Below are positions 52,749 through 62,276 of a stretch of 64,000 bases of DNA, one piece after another (within the stretch, counting starts at the first letter, position 1; every line of letters starts with the position of its first letter). Under the pieces are notes generated by a model. It was not told the DNA's origin. It saw only the letters and a list, made by a program, of their open reading frames with translations, and made no database searches. Source of the stretch: Sphingobacteriales bacterium. Lineage in GTDB: Bacteria > Bacteroidota > Bacteroidia > Chitinophagales > CAIOSU01. The DNA lies in contig JAIXOI010000049.1 in the NCBI GenBank assembly GCA_027486795.1, forward strand, positions 163,905 through 227,904, read 5' to 3'. The position numbers and the translations under genes are program-made.

Positions 52749-53024
52749 TCAATATTCGCGCATCAGGCGGTGTTCAAAGCACCACATCCAGCGCTCACCA
52801 TTTTCGGCAGAAGCAATAACGGGGTGTTTACTGGTCAAAAAGTGACGGGTAGCATGGCGGTTGGGGCTATTGTCGCAGCAAAGGTTTGCTCCGCAAGTTT
52901 GGCAAGTACGCAAGTGCACCCAATCACTTCCTGTTTTTACGCATTCTTCGCATACTCCAGTATCAGATACCTTGATAGAGGTAATTTCCCTTAGGTCGAG
53001 GCAGTATTTTGGGTTATGTGCCAT
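52749..53024 (-). CDS. UBP-type zinc-finger protein
   Basis: This 91-residue protein is a single ZnF_UBP domain (PF02148). Cysteine and histidine ligands appear as CEECVKTGSDWVHLRTCQTC, CCDNSPNRHATRHFLTSKHP and WCFEH. Eukaryotic relatives bind the free C terminus of ubiquitin; stand-alone bacterial versions have no settled role. The gene stands alone on its strand. Confidence 0.9.
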   Translation of the reverse strand: MAHNPKYCLDLREITSIKVSDTGVCEECVKTGSDWVHLRTCQTCGANLCCDNSPNRHATRHFLTSKHPVIASAENGERWMWCFEHRLMREY

Positions 53025-53129
53025 GGTACATCAAAAATAGCATTTAAGGCTATAAATGAAAATAGGCCGTTACAGCTTTTGGGGGCTTGCGCAAATAGTA
53101 AAATGAGCTAACGCTTACTTATTGCATTA

Positions 53130-54041
53130 CTAAAATACAGGGGTAATGGTAACGTTAACGGCCTTGTGTTGGCGCTGGTATATCAGCATTATCTCGTGCG
53201 AGCCGCTTCCGGTGGCGCTTCGGTATGCACCATTAGCTAGGTCGTAGGCATAGCCCAATTTAAATTGGTTGATGCCTGCATTGAGGTGGTATTGCGCATT
53301 AAAGTTAGCTGACTTATCGCTCCTGAAACCTGCACCCACCCAAATTTTGTCAAGTATTACGGCGTATAGGTTTAAATCGACTTGGGCGGTGCTTTTGGTC
53401 CATTTTACCAAAATGGCGGGCACTAGGCCCACTTTTTTATCTATCAGCATCCTGTAGTTGAAATGCGCATTATAGTAGTTTACCTGGGTTACGTATTTGT
53501 TTTCGAACACTTTACCACTGAGCATGCGCGGTATGCCAATGCCTGCCGATAGGCGTTTGTTTTTATACACAACCCCTGCGCCGAAGTTGGGTATGAATAC
53601 ATTGTTGCCGGGGTTGCCAGTAAACGTTACATCGCCAGCTTGGTAAGCGGTCAGTTCGTTCCAGTTGGTGTTAAAGTTTTGCAGCCCAGCTTGTATACCC
53701 ATTGATAGGTGTCCTTTACCTGCTTTTATTCTATAACTGAAAGTACCAAACACCTCGTTTTTGGCATAAGGCCCCCAAGTATCTCTACCTAGCCAAGCGC
53801 CATAGCCAATATTATTTTTTCGAGTGCTGTTATTGAATTGCACCATGAAATTTTGGGGCGCGCCCTCCATGCCGCCCCATTGGTTGCGGTATTGGGCACC
53901 TACTTGTAGCATTTCTTCGCTGCCGGCAGCGGCAGGATTGAAAAGATATGGTTGTAGCACGTATTGGCTTATTACCGCATCGCCCTGTGCGCTAACCGCA
54001 AAGGAAGATAAACAAAGCAATATGACGTATACGTAGCGCAT
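53130..54041 (-). CDS. PorP/SprF family type IX secretion outer-membrane protein
   Basis: This 303-residue protein has a signal peptide (residues 1-18, AVSAQ) and then the PorP/SprF pattern YVLQPYLFNPAAAGSEE, QWGGMEGAPQNFM and alternating beta-barrel strands to a C-terminal strand. Members form outer-membrane barrels that help anchor or export particular T9SS cargo. The gene is 1 bp downstream of a type B sorting-domain gene, the usual cargo-plus-PorP pairing. Confidence 0.93.
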   Translation of the reverse strand: MRYVYVILLCLSSFAVSAQGDAVISQYVLQPYLFNPAAAGSEEMLQVGAQYRNQWGGMEGAPQNFMVQFNNSTRKNNIGYGAWLGRDTWGPYAKNEVFGTFSYRIKAGKGHLSMGIQAGLQNFNTNWNELTAYQAGDVTFTGNPGNNVFIPNFGAGVVYKNKRLSAGIGIPRMLSGKVFENKYVTQVNYYNAHFNYRMLIDKKVGLVPAILVKWTKSTAQVDLNLYAVILDKIWVGAGFRSDKSANFNAQYHLNAGINQFKLGYAYDLANGAYRSATGSGSHEIMLIYQRQHKAVNVTITPVF

Positions 54042-54042
54042 A

Positions 54043-55617
54043 TCAGCGTTTTAGCATTATGTATCCGGTCAGCGTTTCGGCGCCCTCCAAGGTTAGTTTG
54101 TAATAGTATATTCCTTCGGGCAATTCTTCATTAAAGCCCCTGATGCCCTGCCAATCGTTACTATAATTGTTAACATCTAAAACCACTTCGCCCCATTTGG
54201 TAAATATTACCAAGTTATTGCTGGCGTAAGAACTAAGACCCCTAATAATCCAAGCATCTAGCACCCCATCGCCGTTCGGTGAAAATGAGTTGGGTACTTC
54301 TAATGCCAACTCTAACACGGTTATATACACCCAACCAGTAGCACATTGTATAGGGCTCCCGTTGTCGCAAATAACATAACTGAAACTGTCAACACCAAAG
54401 AAGCCAGGGTTAGGGGTATACAGTATATTACCATCTCCTTGGTCCAGAATGGTGCCATTGGATGCTGGCGATATGCTGCTAACAAAAATAGTTTGGTCTG
54501 TATTGGGGTCATTATCGTTATCAAGTACATTAATGGTGGCATCATTATTTGCATCAATAGTTGCAGCATCGTTGCCAGCAGTGGGTAAGGCATTGGTAAC
54601 AATGATTACTACAAAGGCATCATCGCAAAGCTGTGGGTTGAAGTTGTCACAAATAGTGTAAAAGATCGTATCTCGCCCATTGAAGGTTCCTGAAGGGGCG
54701 TAAACTATTGTGCCCGACGAGTCTACAGTACCGCTTCCATATGTTGGTCCAGAAGTAATAGTTATTGTAAGCGGGTCGTCGTTGGGGTCAGCATCGTTAT
54801 TCAAAACATTAAGCGATATGCTGCTGCCCGACGGGGTGTTGCCTTGGTCGTTGTTGGCAATAGGGTATTGGTTTACATATACTATTACTTCATCGCTGGC
54901 TGCGCAACCTATAGTATCTACTGCGGTAAGGGTATACACGGTGGTTATGGCAGGAAAAACCGAAATGTTTAGTTGCTGGGGGTCGAGAATTGAACTTGTG
55001 GGCGACCAATTATAATCGGACACTAGAACACTACCTATAACGGTTGTGGTATCGCCAATATTGATGGAATCATCTACCCCTGCATTTACAAAAGGTGGTG
55101 CAAAAACCTCTGCCAAACCTGTGGCCGTATCGGTGCAACCTGCATTAGTGTAAACTACTAATGTTATGTTTTTGATGCCAACAGTATCGTAAAGGTTGAT
55201 AGGGAATTGTAATGTATCGGTGTTGCCATCGCCAAAATCCCAAAACCAACTTACAATGGTATCCGTTACGTAGGTGCTGCGGTCGTCGGCAGGAGAGGGT
55301 GTTCCGAAACAGACATTGTCGACCACAAACGCCGCATTAGGTGTTTCGCGGAGGGTAACGTTAATGCTATCGCGATGTAACACGCTCTGGCTATCCGTTA
55401 CCTCTACCCAATATAAGCGTGTTGATGTAGCTACTATACTTTGCGAATTGCTGCCATTGCTCCATTGGTAAGCTAGGTAGCCAGGTCCAGCATCCAGTAT
55501 TAGCGGCTCGCTGTTGCAATGTATGGTGTCAGGGCCTAAATTGAGGTTTTGGCTAGCCAACGTACCTGCGCTAGCGAGCATTAACCCAAGCAATAAAAAC
55601 CTAAGCCAGTTTAGCAT
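54043..55617 (-). CDS. T9SS type B cargo with Ig, PKD and cadherin-like domains
   Basis: This 524-residue secreted protein starts with a signal peptide (residues 1-22). An Ig-like segment follows (YLAYQWSNGSNSQSIVA), then a PKD domain (VSWFWDFGDGNTDTLQFP). Two Cadherin_5/VCBS-like domains come next (LNVLNNDADPNDDPLTITI and INVLDNDNDPNTDQ). The C-terminal CHU_C sorting domain is EVPNSFSPNGDGVLDAWII. It is followed at once by its PorP/SprF partner, so the pair probably forms a surface complex, perhaps an adhesin. Confidence 0.92.
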   Translation of the reverse strand: MLNWLRFLLLGLMLASAGTLASQNLNLGPDTIHCNSEPLILDAGPGYLAYQWSNGSNSQSIVATSTRLYWVEVTDSQSVLHRDSINVTLRETPNAAFVVDNVCFGTPSPADDRSTYVTDTIVSWFWDFGDGNTDTLQFPINLYDTVGIKNITLVVYTNAGCTDTATGLAEVFAPPFVNAGVDDSINIGDTTTVIGSVLVSDYNWSPTSSILDPQQLNISVFPAITTVYTLTAVDTIGCAASDEVIVYVNQYPIANNDQGNTPSGSSISLNVLNNDADPNDDPLTITITSGPTYGSGTVDSSGTIVYAPSGTFNGRDTIFYTICDNFNPQLCDDAFVVIIVTNALPTAGNDAATIDANNDATINVLDNDNDPNTDQTIFVSSISPASNGTILDQGDGNILYTPNPGFFGVDSFSYVICDNGSPIQCATGWVYITVLELALEVPNSFSPNGDGVLDAWIIRGLSSYASNNLVIFTKWGEVVLDVNNYSNDWQGIRGFNEELPEGIYYYKLTLEGAETLTGYIMLKR

Positions 55618-55805
55618 GTTTCAAAATACGGTAAAACTTTACAATAGTTGTGCGTGGCTTTGTTAGCAGTTGTTCACGTATTATCTTCTGTTGTATAAAA
55701 AGACAAACAGCTGTGAGTAAACGAAACCTCACCAATATCTTGCTTTATTTTCCTTAAGCGGTCTTTTTGTACTAGTAATCAATAACCAATAACTCGAAAC
55801 TAGCA

Positions 55806-56723
55806 TTATAGAAACATGATGTTATCCGATTCCCAGCCTGTTTTCTTTAAGTGTGCCAGTATATCAGTGCAAACAATCGGCTCGCCCAACTCATTGAGCA
55901 CATGTATGCGGTAGCCAAGGTCTTTGAGTAGGCCCACGGCTTTTTTGTGCCCGCTGTTTTTGTTATTGTCTGCCAAGTATTCCATTACTATCACTGGACG
56001 GTGCTGCTTGAAATATTCCAAACCACCGCGCACCACTTGGTCCTCGGCACCCTCCACGTCAATTTTTATATAGGTAGGAGAAAAGTGCTCTTCGCTAAGC
56101 AGGGTAGTAAGGTCTTTCCCTAGTATTTTTACTAGATTGGGCTTATTATTTTTGTACCAAGTTTCTTGCTCATATTGCCCTCCGAGTAATGAGTTGTACT
56201 CTGAAAGCAATACCGGAAACTCATGAAACGTAACTTCCTCAACCCGTTCGGTTGCGGCAATGTTGCGTATGTTAATTTGGCTTAGGCCATTGGCATTTTT
56301 TCGAAGCACCTCGAAAGTAGCGGGCGATGCCTCAATAGAGACCACTTTGCCTGTTTCGCCAACTAAGTAACCACCCAGTAATGTGAAGTATCCAAAATGG
56401 GCGCCTACATCCAAAAACTGCCCACCGGTGCTTAGATTGTTTACAAAGTACCGCGCCAAGCGTATTTCCGAAGGGTGGGTTTTGCCTCCAGTAAGGTATA
56501 TGTCGGTAGCCGCTGGCAGCACAATATGCATGGTACACCCCCAGAAAGTTTGCGCTTTGGCGATCATACCCTTTTTATTGAAGCGATAAATGAGCCACTT
56601 ATGCGCTTGTGCCGAAAAATAGCGGCCTGGGGCGTTTAAAAGCCGCACAATTTTGCCAGTAGTAGCAAGTCGCTCTACTTTATCCAATTGCTTTTGCAAT
56701 ACCGCTTGTGTTGGCATGGTCAT
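55806..56723 (-). CDS. FkbM family methyltransferase
   Basis: This 305-residue SAM-dependent methyltransferase has motif I FLDVGAHFGYFTLL and the FkbM signature YIKIDVEGAEDQVVRGG. Acceptor groups are usually sugars or small molecules; here unknown. The N-terminal 75 residues are a family-typical extension. A consensus -7 box lies 4 nt upstream of the first ATG; a second ATG is 6 nt inside. Confidence 0.88.
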   Translation of the reverse strand: MTMPTQAVLQKQLDKVERLATTGKIVRLLNAPGRYFSAQAHKWLIYRFNKKGMIAKAQTFWGCTMHIVLPAATDIYLTGGKTHPSEIRLARYFVNNLSTGGQFLDVGAHFGYFTLLGGYLVGETGKVVSIEASPATFEVLRKNANGLSQINIRNIAATERVEEVTFHEFPVLLSEYNSLLGGQYEQETWYKNNKPNLVKILGKDLTTLLSEEHFSPTYIKIDVEGAEDQVVRGGLEYFKQHRPVIVMEYLADNNKNSGHKKAVGLLKDLGYRIHVLNELGEPIVCTDILAHLKKTGWESDNIMFL

Positions 56724-56727
56724 ACGG

Positions 56728-56735
56728 CAAAGGTA
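56728..56735 (-). promoter_or_regulatory. -7 box four bases from the FkbM gene start
   Basis: On the minus strand TACCTTTG fits TANNTTTG, four bases before the ATG at 56723. Confidence 0.62.
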
Positions 56736-56849
56736 AGAAATTGGTCAATGGCCTTACTGGCAATAGACCTTGGAAAAATGAAATCGTTGTAGCTCAAAAC
56801 TTGAAATTGTTATCCAACGTAGCAGTTAAAAATTATTGCCTGAGCCACC

Positions 56850-56908
56850 CAATTTTCAAACTAGCACACCTGCCTGCCGGATAGGCTGGTTTTCGAATTT
56901 CCAAATTA
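56850..56908 (-). repeat. Inverted relative of the 16-bp repeat with an imperfect palindrome
   Basis: Read on the minus strand, TGTGCTAGTTTGAAAATTG (56850-56868) matches 6785-6802 closely. AATTTCCAAATTA (56896-56908) is a further piece. Between them lies ACCTGCCTGCCGGATAGGC, an imperfect palindrome. The element sits just beyond the RNase R stop. Confidence 0.55.
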
Positions 56909-56912
56909 ATAC

Positions 56913-59417
56913 TTACCGCTTCTTACGCTTAGCCCTAGTAGTATTGCTACCTGGCTGTTGGCGGCTGCTTCGGTCCGATTTCTTTTTGTTCGCTTCTTTT
57001 CGTTTGGTCGCCTTAGGCATGGCGCGGCCACTGTTTTTGCTGGCTCGTCCACCACCACCACCCGAGTTGGGCTTATTGCCACCAGTGCTTCCGCCACTGC
57101 GTTTAGGTTTGCCTCCTTCAACGGCCTTTCCACCTACATAGCTATTGGCATTGCTACCGCGGCCACTAGGTCTGGCAGGGCCACGTTGGTTGTTTTCACC
57201 TGCTGCTTTTTGCAGTTCGGCGCTTTCTTCTGGCGTTACTGGGTTCTCAGGGTCGGCTAGGTCAAAGTCAATTTGGCGGCGCTCCAAGTTAGTGCCCACT
57301 ACCCTTACATAAATACGTTCACCAAAACGGAACTTACGGCCCGTATCGGTATCCACTATGGTTAGCTCATTCTCGTCAAATCGGGTGCTGTATTCGCTCA
57401 GTTTATTTTCTGGAATAAAACCTTCACATTTGTTACCTTCCAGCTCAATAAAGATGCCTCGGCCAATAACCCCAGAGATAATACCCCAGAACTCTTGCCC
57501 AATGCGGTCTTGCATATACTCTACTTGCTTGTACTTAACCGATTCGCGCTCCGCGCTCATCGCGCTGCGCTCCATGGCGCTACAATGCACGCTCATTTCT
57601 TCTAGCAGTGGTTCGTTATAAGGGGCATCTTCATGTTCCAACACGGCATTCAGCACCCTATGCGTTAATACATCAGGGTATCGGCGAATAGGAGAGGTAA
57701 AATGCGAGTAAAACTCAAATGCCAAGCCATAGTGGCCTATATTTTTGGTGGTATAAAATGCCTTGGCCATAGTACGGATGGCTAGGCTGCTCAACACATT
57801 TTCCTCGGGCTTACCCTTAACACGGGCAAGAAGCCCATTTAAGGTTTCTGCTACTTGGTCAGGGTCACTGAACTTCACTACATACCCAAACTTTCTAGCG
57901 AAATCGGCAAATTGCTCCAGTTTCTCCATGTTTGGATAGTCGTGCACGCGGTACACGTTATATACTGGCTTTTTGTCGGTTCGCAATTTGGCAAGGTATT
58001 GTGCCACGTAGCGGTTGGCCAGTAGCATATAGTCCTCAATCAGTTTGTTCGTATCTAGACTTTGTTTTACATACACATCCAGTGGCTTGCCTTCGCGGTC
58101 AAGTTTAAAGCGCACTTCTTCGCTGCTAAACTCAATTGAGCCTTTTTTCAACCGCTCGCCGCGCAAGGCTAGGGCAATTTTTTGCATTACCTGCATCTCT
58201 GCCGAAAACGGACCATCACTTATGCCCTCCAGCACATCTTGCGCGGTGCGGTAGGTAAAACGCTTGTCGCTGTGTATTACCGTGCGGCCATACCATACTT
58301 CGTGCACCTTGCCATTCTCGTCAAGGTCAAATACAGCCGAAAAGGTCAATTTATCCTCATTGGGCCTAAGCGAGCATATTATGTTACTCAATCGCTCTGG
58401 AAACATTGGCGAAACCCTATCAACCAAGTACACACTCGTGGCGCGCTCGTAAGCTTCCTTATCCAGAGCACTGCCTGGTTTGGCATAGTGGCTCACATCG
58501 GCAATGTGCACCCCAATTTGCCAAAGGCCGTTGGCTAGTTTTTCAATACTTAGGGCGTCGTCAAAGTCTTTGGCATCGTCGGGGTCGATGGTAAAGGTGC
58601 TTACCTTGCGCATATCGCGGCGCGTAGCAATTACCTTATCGGGTATTACATCGGCAATGTCTTCAACCTCTTTCAGCACTTCATCAGGGAAAGCAAGCTT
58701 AAAGCCGTTCTCTATCAATATGGATTTCATCTCCACATCGTTGTTGCCCGATTCACCCAATATTTCGGTTATTTTTCCGTGCGGACCTTTACTATATGCA
58801 GGCCAATCAGTAAGTTCCACCACTACCTTGTCAAACTCTTGTGCGTTGTTTAGGTCATCATGGTCAACAAATATTTCGTAAGGCATTTTTTCGCTTTCAG
58901 GTACTACCCTCGGGCTTTTGCCATTCACGTGTAAGGTTCCTATGTATAAGTTCTTGTTGCGTTTTTCAACGCCTGTTACTTCGCCCTCGTAGCGGCCAGT
59001 TTTGCTCTTGCCCGTAACCCTGAATTTCACCGTATCCTTATCCAAGGCGTGACCTAAGCGGCTAACTGGTACAAATACGTCGGCATCCAAATCTTCGCAG
59101 ATAATGAAACCGTATCCCTGTATGGTCATATCTAATCGGCCAATTAGCGATTTGGTAACTGATTGCTTAGGTGCTACCGAGCCTTTCAGGGCAATGGTGT
59201 TGTTGGCGGTGAGCACAATTTCGCCGCTTTTCAAAAGGTTATCAATAGTGCTTTGCACCTCATGTTTATCATAGTCAAGCAGAAACTGCTTTACTACGCT
59301 CTTGCGGTGGTAATTTTTGCCAGGTACGCTACCCAAATAGTGTAGCAGCTCTTTCTCCAGCACGCTTACTTCCAAATCGGGTTTCAGGTGCTTTTCTTTC
59401 TTTTCGTTTTTGCTCAT
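56913..59417 (-). CDS. rnr: Ribonuclease R
   Basis: This 834-residue 3'-5' exoribonuclease has the RNB core from about residue 255. The catalytic acidic cluster is TIDPDDAKDFDDALS. N-terminal cold-shock-like domains include GRLDMTIQGYGFI, and the S1 domain is near 640-720 (GIISGVIGRGIFIEL). The last 100 residues form a Gly/Ser/Lys/Arg-rich tail ending RAKRKKR. Such tails help RNase R bind structured RNA. The leader is about 150 nt. Confidence 0.95.
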   Translation of the reverse strand: MSKNEKKEKHLKPDLEVSVLEKELLHYLGSVPGKNYHRKSVVKQFLLDYDKHEVQSTIDNLLKSGEIVLTANNTIALKGSVAPKQSVTKSLIGRLDMTIQGYGFIICEDLDADVFVPVSRLGHALDKDTVKFRVTGKSKTGRYEGEVTGVEKRNKNLYIGTLHVNGKSPRVVPESEKMPYEIFVDHDDLNNAQEFDKVVVELTDWPAYSKGPHGKITEILGESGNNDVEMKSILIENGFKLAFPDEVLKEVEDIADVIPDKVIATRRDMRKVSTFTIDPDDAKDFDDALSIEKLANGLWQIGVHIADVSHYAKPGSALDKEAYERATSVYLVDRVSPMFPERLSNIICSLRPNEDKLTFSAVFDLDENGKVHEVWYGRTVIHSDKRFTYRTAQDVLEGISDGPFSAEMQVMQKIALALRGERLKKGSIEFSSEEVRFKLDREGKPLDVYVKQSLDTNKLIEDYMLLANRYVAQYLAKLRTDKKPVYNVYRVHDYPNMEKLEQFADFARKFGYVVKFSDPDQVAETLNGLLARVKGKPEENVLSSLAIRTMAKAFYTTKNIGHYGLAFEFYSHFTSPIRRYPDVLTHRVLNAVLEHEDAPYNEPLLEEMSVHCSAMERSAMSAERESVKYKQVEYMQDRIGQEFWGIISGVIGRGIFIELEGNKCEGFIPENKLSEYSTRFDENELTIVDTDTGRKFRFGERIYVRVVGTNLERRQIDFDLADPENPVTPEESAELQKAAGENNQRGPARPSGRGSNANSYVGGKAVEGGKPKRSGGSTGGNKPNSGGGGGRASKNSGRAMPKATKRKEANKKKSDRSSRQQPGSNTTRAKRKKR

Positions 59418-59785
59418 AGTAACAATTAATCAGCCCGTAGAATTGGGGTTGAGGTATAGTATAAAATTGGTAATTTAATTGGAATGTAGTGTGTTATGTT
59501 ATTGGTAATAAGTAATGAAAATGGGGCAAAGACCTTGCCCATACGGGGATATTGGTGTGGATAATATTACAAAGATAGGGATATTTTTTGATTGGTTGGT
59601 AATTTCTAGTAATGCTTGCGGGGTACAATGAGGTGGGCTAAGCGAGGACTGATGGTAAAAACTAACAATATGCGAAACTAGAACAATACAAATACCCATC
59701 CAATACGTACGAATAACCTCATCCGCACTTCGCTAGCCGAAATATTCTAGTATTTTTACGCCCACCAACAACCAAATCAACCAAA
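59418..59785. other. 368-bp divergent intergenic region
   Basis: It holds the promoter of rnr on the minus strand and a near-consensus -7 box (TATTTTTA, 59752-59759) before the plus-strand gene at 59786. No convincing gene or RNA is seen. A 66-residue minus-strand reading frame (59499-59699) lacks family features. Confidence 0.6.
59570..59577 (-). promoter_or_regulatory. -7 box of rnr
   Basis: On the minus strand TATCTTTG is a perfect match; the leader to the start at 59417 is about 150 nt. Confidence 0.6.
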
Positions 59786-61132
59786 ATGGCAGAAACTAGG
59801 AAGCGCATATACCACTATGTGTACGATGAGCAGGTAGGGCAGGCAGAACGCGAGCAGGACGGCACGGTAATGCACTCATTCCGTTTCAAAACCAAAAGCT
59901 TTGAGATAGACTCGGAGGATTTGTTTGATGAGGAGATACAGCTTTTCGCTTTCCCTATCCATTACCTGCACCATATTGATAGCATACTGCGCACGTTCGG
60001 TTTCCGCGACGACCCTTTTTACTTCTTCCACCAATGCAAAGAGGTGATCATGGCTCCTGAGCGTCACATCGACGATAAGGGTAATGGCAAATTGAGCTTT
60101 CAGGCACACTTTCACAACTTCCCGTTTTCGGTAAGTTCGGTAAACGATACGGCCATAGTAGTGGTAGGACTAAACGTAAAACCGGGCCAACCAGCAGGTA
60201 AACCGAAAGACTATTGGCTAACGGGCTATATACATGCCAACCGTTTCGAGTTTACGCCACCCGGCGAGAACGAGAAGTGGAATGGATACTACTATAACAT
60301 GCTGCGCATAAGCGAGCGCAAGGAGAATGGAGTAGAGGTTTACCGCCGCAAGAAAATGTTTACCATGTTCTTCGCCATCCTCAACGATTTGGTGATACAA
60401 AACGATGTACACTTTATTTATGCCAGCATGGGCCGCGAAAATGTTGCCATTAAAGAGGCACTGCACCGCAGTGCCCAGCAGCATGGCAGGCACTATGAGC
60501 GCATACCGTATCGCATTTACTCAAAATTCAATAAGTTTTGGGGCAAACGTAAGTATGAAAAGGGCTTGGTGAACATAACCAAGGATGAGGTGGCTTTGAA
60601 AAAGATGTACCAATTGGTACACGAGCGTATGAAAAACTACCTGTTCTATCACCACATTACCGAAGAGGTGTTTTTGAACATGGTGCGCCAAATAACGGAG
60701 TATAGCCACAGCAGTGGTGTATGGATGACTACCGACGAGCAAGGCAATATTAAGGCTGCTACTATTGCCATGAATTTGGGTGATTATTTCCAGTTGGACA
60801 TTGATAATGCAAAAGGTATATTGAAAGTAGTGCAGTGGATGCAGTTGTTCCACCGTTTCCTTTACTTTATACTTACCGTGGGCGATGTGGCTGAGGTGGA
60901 GAAGCTGTACCGTGGTTTGGCCAGCTACTACCAACGCCATTACAGCGTACAAATGGCTTTTTTACCTTCCTGGGATTCGGACCCATACCTTAAGGTGAAG
61001 AAAAGTATTTTGATGGATGAGTACATTTACTTTTTGATTGCGGATAGACCTGAAGAACTGGAGCGCTTCAAGCAGATAAGCAAAAACGGTGGACCAAACC
61101 TTAATCTGTTTGTCGATCAGCCGATTATTTAA
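59786..61132 (+). CDS. Uncharacterised protein, possibly GNAT-like
   Basis: This 448-residue soluble protein has no signal peptide, membrane segment or known domain I can name. Conserved-looking features are RRKKMFTMFFAILNDLV (about 188), FIYASMGRENVAIKEALHR (about 212) and FYLI-type C-terminal strands. The segment SMGRENVAIKEAL with flanking strands hints at an acyltransferase (GNAT) fold, perhaps duplicated, but this is weak. It is convergent with the NadR-like gene; nearest neighbours give no clue. Confidence 0.75.
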   Translation: MAETRKRIYHYVYDEQVGQAEREQDGTVMHSFRFKTKSFEIDSEDLFDEEIQLFAFPIHYLHHIDSILRTFGFRDDPFYFFHQCKEVIMAPERHIDDKGNGKLSFQAHFHNFPFSVSSVNDTAIVVVGLNVKPGQPAGKPKDYWLTGYIHANRFEFTPPGENEKWNGYYYNMLRISERKENGVEVYRRKKMFTMFFAILNDLVIQNDVHFIYASMGRENVAIKEALHRSAQQHGRHYERIPYRIYSKFNKFWGKRKYEKGLVNITKDEVALKKMYQLVHERMKNYLFYHHITEEVFLNMVRQITEYSHSSGVWMTTDEQGNIKAATIAMNLGDYFQLDIDNAKGILKVVQWMQLFHRFLYFILTVGDVAEVEKLYRGLASYYQRHYSVQMAFLPSWDSDPYLKVKKSILMDEYIYFLIADRPEELERFKQISKNGGPNLNLFVDQPII

Positions 61133-61173
61133 CGCACTATGCCAACTTAGTGCTTGTGGGGAAATAATAGTGG

Positions 61174-61677
61174 CTATTGTAAGGAAGTAATTACCTGCTT
61201 TATCCTTTCTTCCAAACTACCAGCTACATAAATATAAGGGACGTTGTTGGCATCTAACAAATTGCGGTATATGTCGGTAAAGTGCGCCCTTTGGTTGGGG
61301 TGCTCGCGCAATGAGTCTGTTTCGTAAGGAATATTGTAATCGGTAACAATGTGCAGGTGGTACGGGCGTTGTTGTATCTCCCTTTCAATCCACTCTGGGG
61401 TGGTTTTATAAGAGTTGTCCATCCATACTTTTATTACCCACAGATTGGTATCGCAAAACAGATAGGGGGCCCCGCTATTGGCAACAGCTTCATCTTCCAA
61501 CGATAGTTGCCCGCGGGCAATAGCTTGCACATCTAATGCTGTGTATGGTTGCTTTAATTTTCCTAAATATTCTCGGGCAAACTCGGGCACAAAAGGGCAG
61601 TTGTAGGCCATTGCCAATGCCTCTGTTAATACTGATTTTCCGGTGCACTCAGCACCTACAATCGCTATTTTTCTCAT
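61174..61677 (-). CDS. NadR-like ribosylnicotinamide-kinase-type ATPase
   Basis: This 167-residue P-loop kinase starts MRKIAIVGAECTGKSVL (Walker A GAECTGKS). It has VPEFAREYLG, CDTNLW and a C-terminal REHPNQRAHFTDIYRNLLD region. It corresponds to the kinase domain of NadR without the adenylyltransferase domain. It would phosphorylate nicotinamide riboside or, given the upstream gene, perhaps thiamine. The start at 61677 overlaps the pnuC-like stop as ATGA, favoured over 61692. Confidence 0.85.
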   Translation of the reverse strand: MRKIAIVGAECTGKSVLTEALAMAYNCPFVPEFAREYLGKLKQPYTALDVQAIARGQLSLEDEAVANSGAPYLFCDTNLWVIKVWMDNSYKTTPEWIEREIQQRPYHLHIVTDYNIPYETDSLREHPNQRAHFTDIYRNLLDANNVPYIYVAGSLEERIKQVITSLQ

Positions 61678-62276
61678 GCCGCTTGGCTCCATTCAAGGGC
61701 CCCGTTGATAGATAAAATGGTATACACCAAAAACATCAATGCCGTTAGGTACATGCGCCTACCGGCGTATAAAAATATAGAAACGGTATCAATAACTATC
61801 CAATAGTACCAATTATCTGTAATTGCCCACACCATCATAAACGTGGCAATAATGCTAAACACGGCGGTAAATGTATCTACACCTGGCCAAAAGGCATTGG
61901 TGTATTTTCTTAATAGCCATGCCAATGCTGAGCTGCTCAATAACCCAGTAATAATGGCTATTATATGGTTTTGCCAAGGCCAGGTTTTATAGCCTTCTGT
62001 GGTAGCTGCCCCCCAAGTGAGCCACCCGTAAACGGCAATGGCCACGTAAAATAGGTGCAAGGCCGTTTCGGCATATAGGCGCTTAGTGTAGCACAAATAG
62101 ATAAATATGCCAGAGCTTAGAATAGCAGCTGGCCAACACCAGATAATACCGTAAGTAATGAGCACTGTATAAGAAGCCCCCAATACAACTGCAATTGCCT
62201 CTAAAACAAAATCGGGCCACGATGATGGCTTAAGAGCAGCCACTGGGGCATCTAATATATTGTTGGTGTTGCTCAC
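61674..62276 (-). CDS. PnuC/PnuT-family vitamin transporter
   Basis: This 200-residue protein has seven or so membrane helices and the family C-terminal pattern WYYWIVIDTVSIFLYAGRRMY. PnuC takes up nicotinamide riboside; the closely related PnuT takes up thiamine. The fold alone does not discriminate. Overlaps of 4 bp on both sides couple it to the thiamine-binding-like gene and the kinase gene. Confidence 0.88.
   Translation of the reverse strand: MSNTNNILDAPVAALKPSSWPDFVLEAIAVVLGASYTVLITYGIIWCWPAAILSSGIFIYLCYTKRLYAETALHLFYVAIAVYGWLTWGAATTEGYKTWPWQNHIIAIITGLLSSSALAWLLRKYTNAFWPGVDTFTAVFSIIATFMMVWAITDNWYYWIVIDTVSIFLYAGRRMYLTALMFLVYTILSINGALEWSQAA

Noticed and set aside
59499..59699. 66-residue minus-strand ORF upstream of rnr
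   Set aside because: It overlaps the predicted rnr promoter and has neither a signal nor a recognisable motif.
61134..61153. Terminator between the convergent genes ending at 61132 and 61174
   Set aside because: The stem GCACTA/TAGTGC is only 6 bp and has no T-tract on either side.
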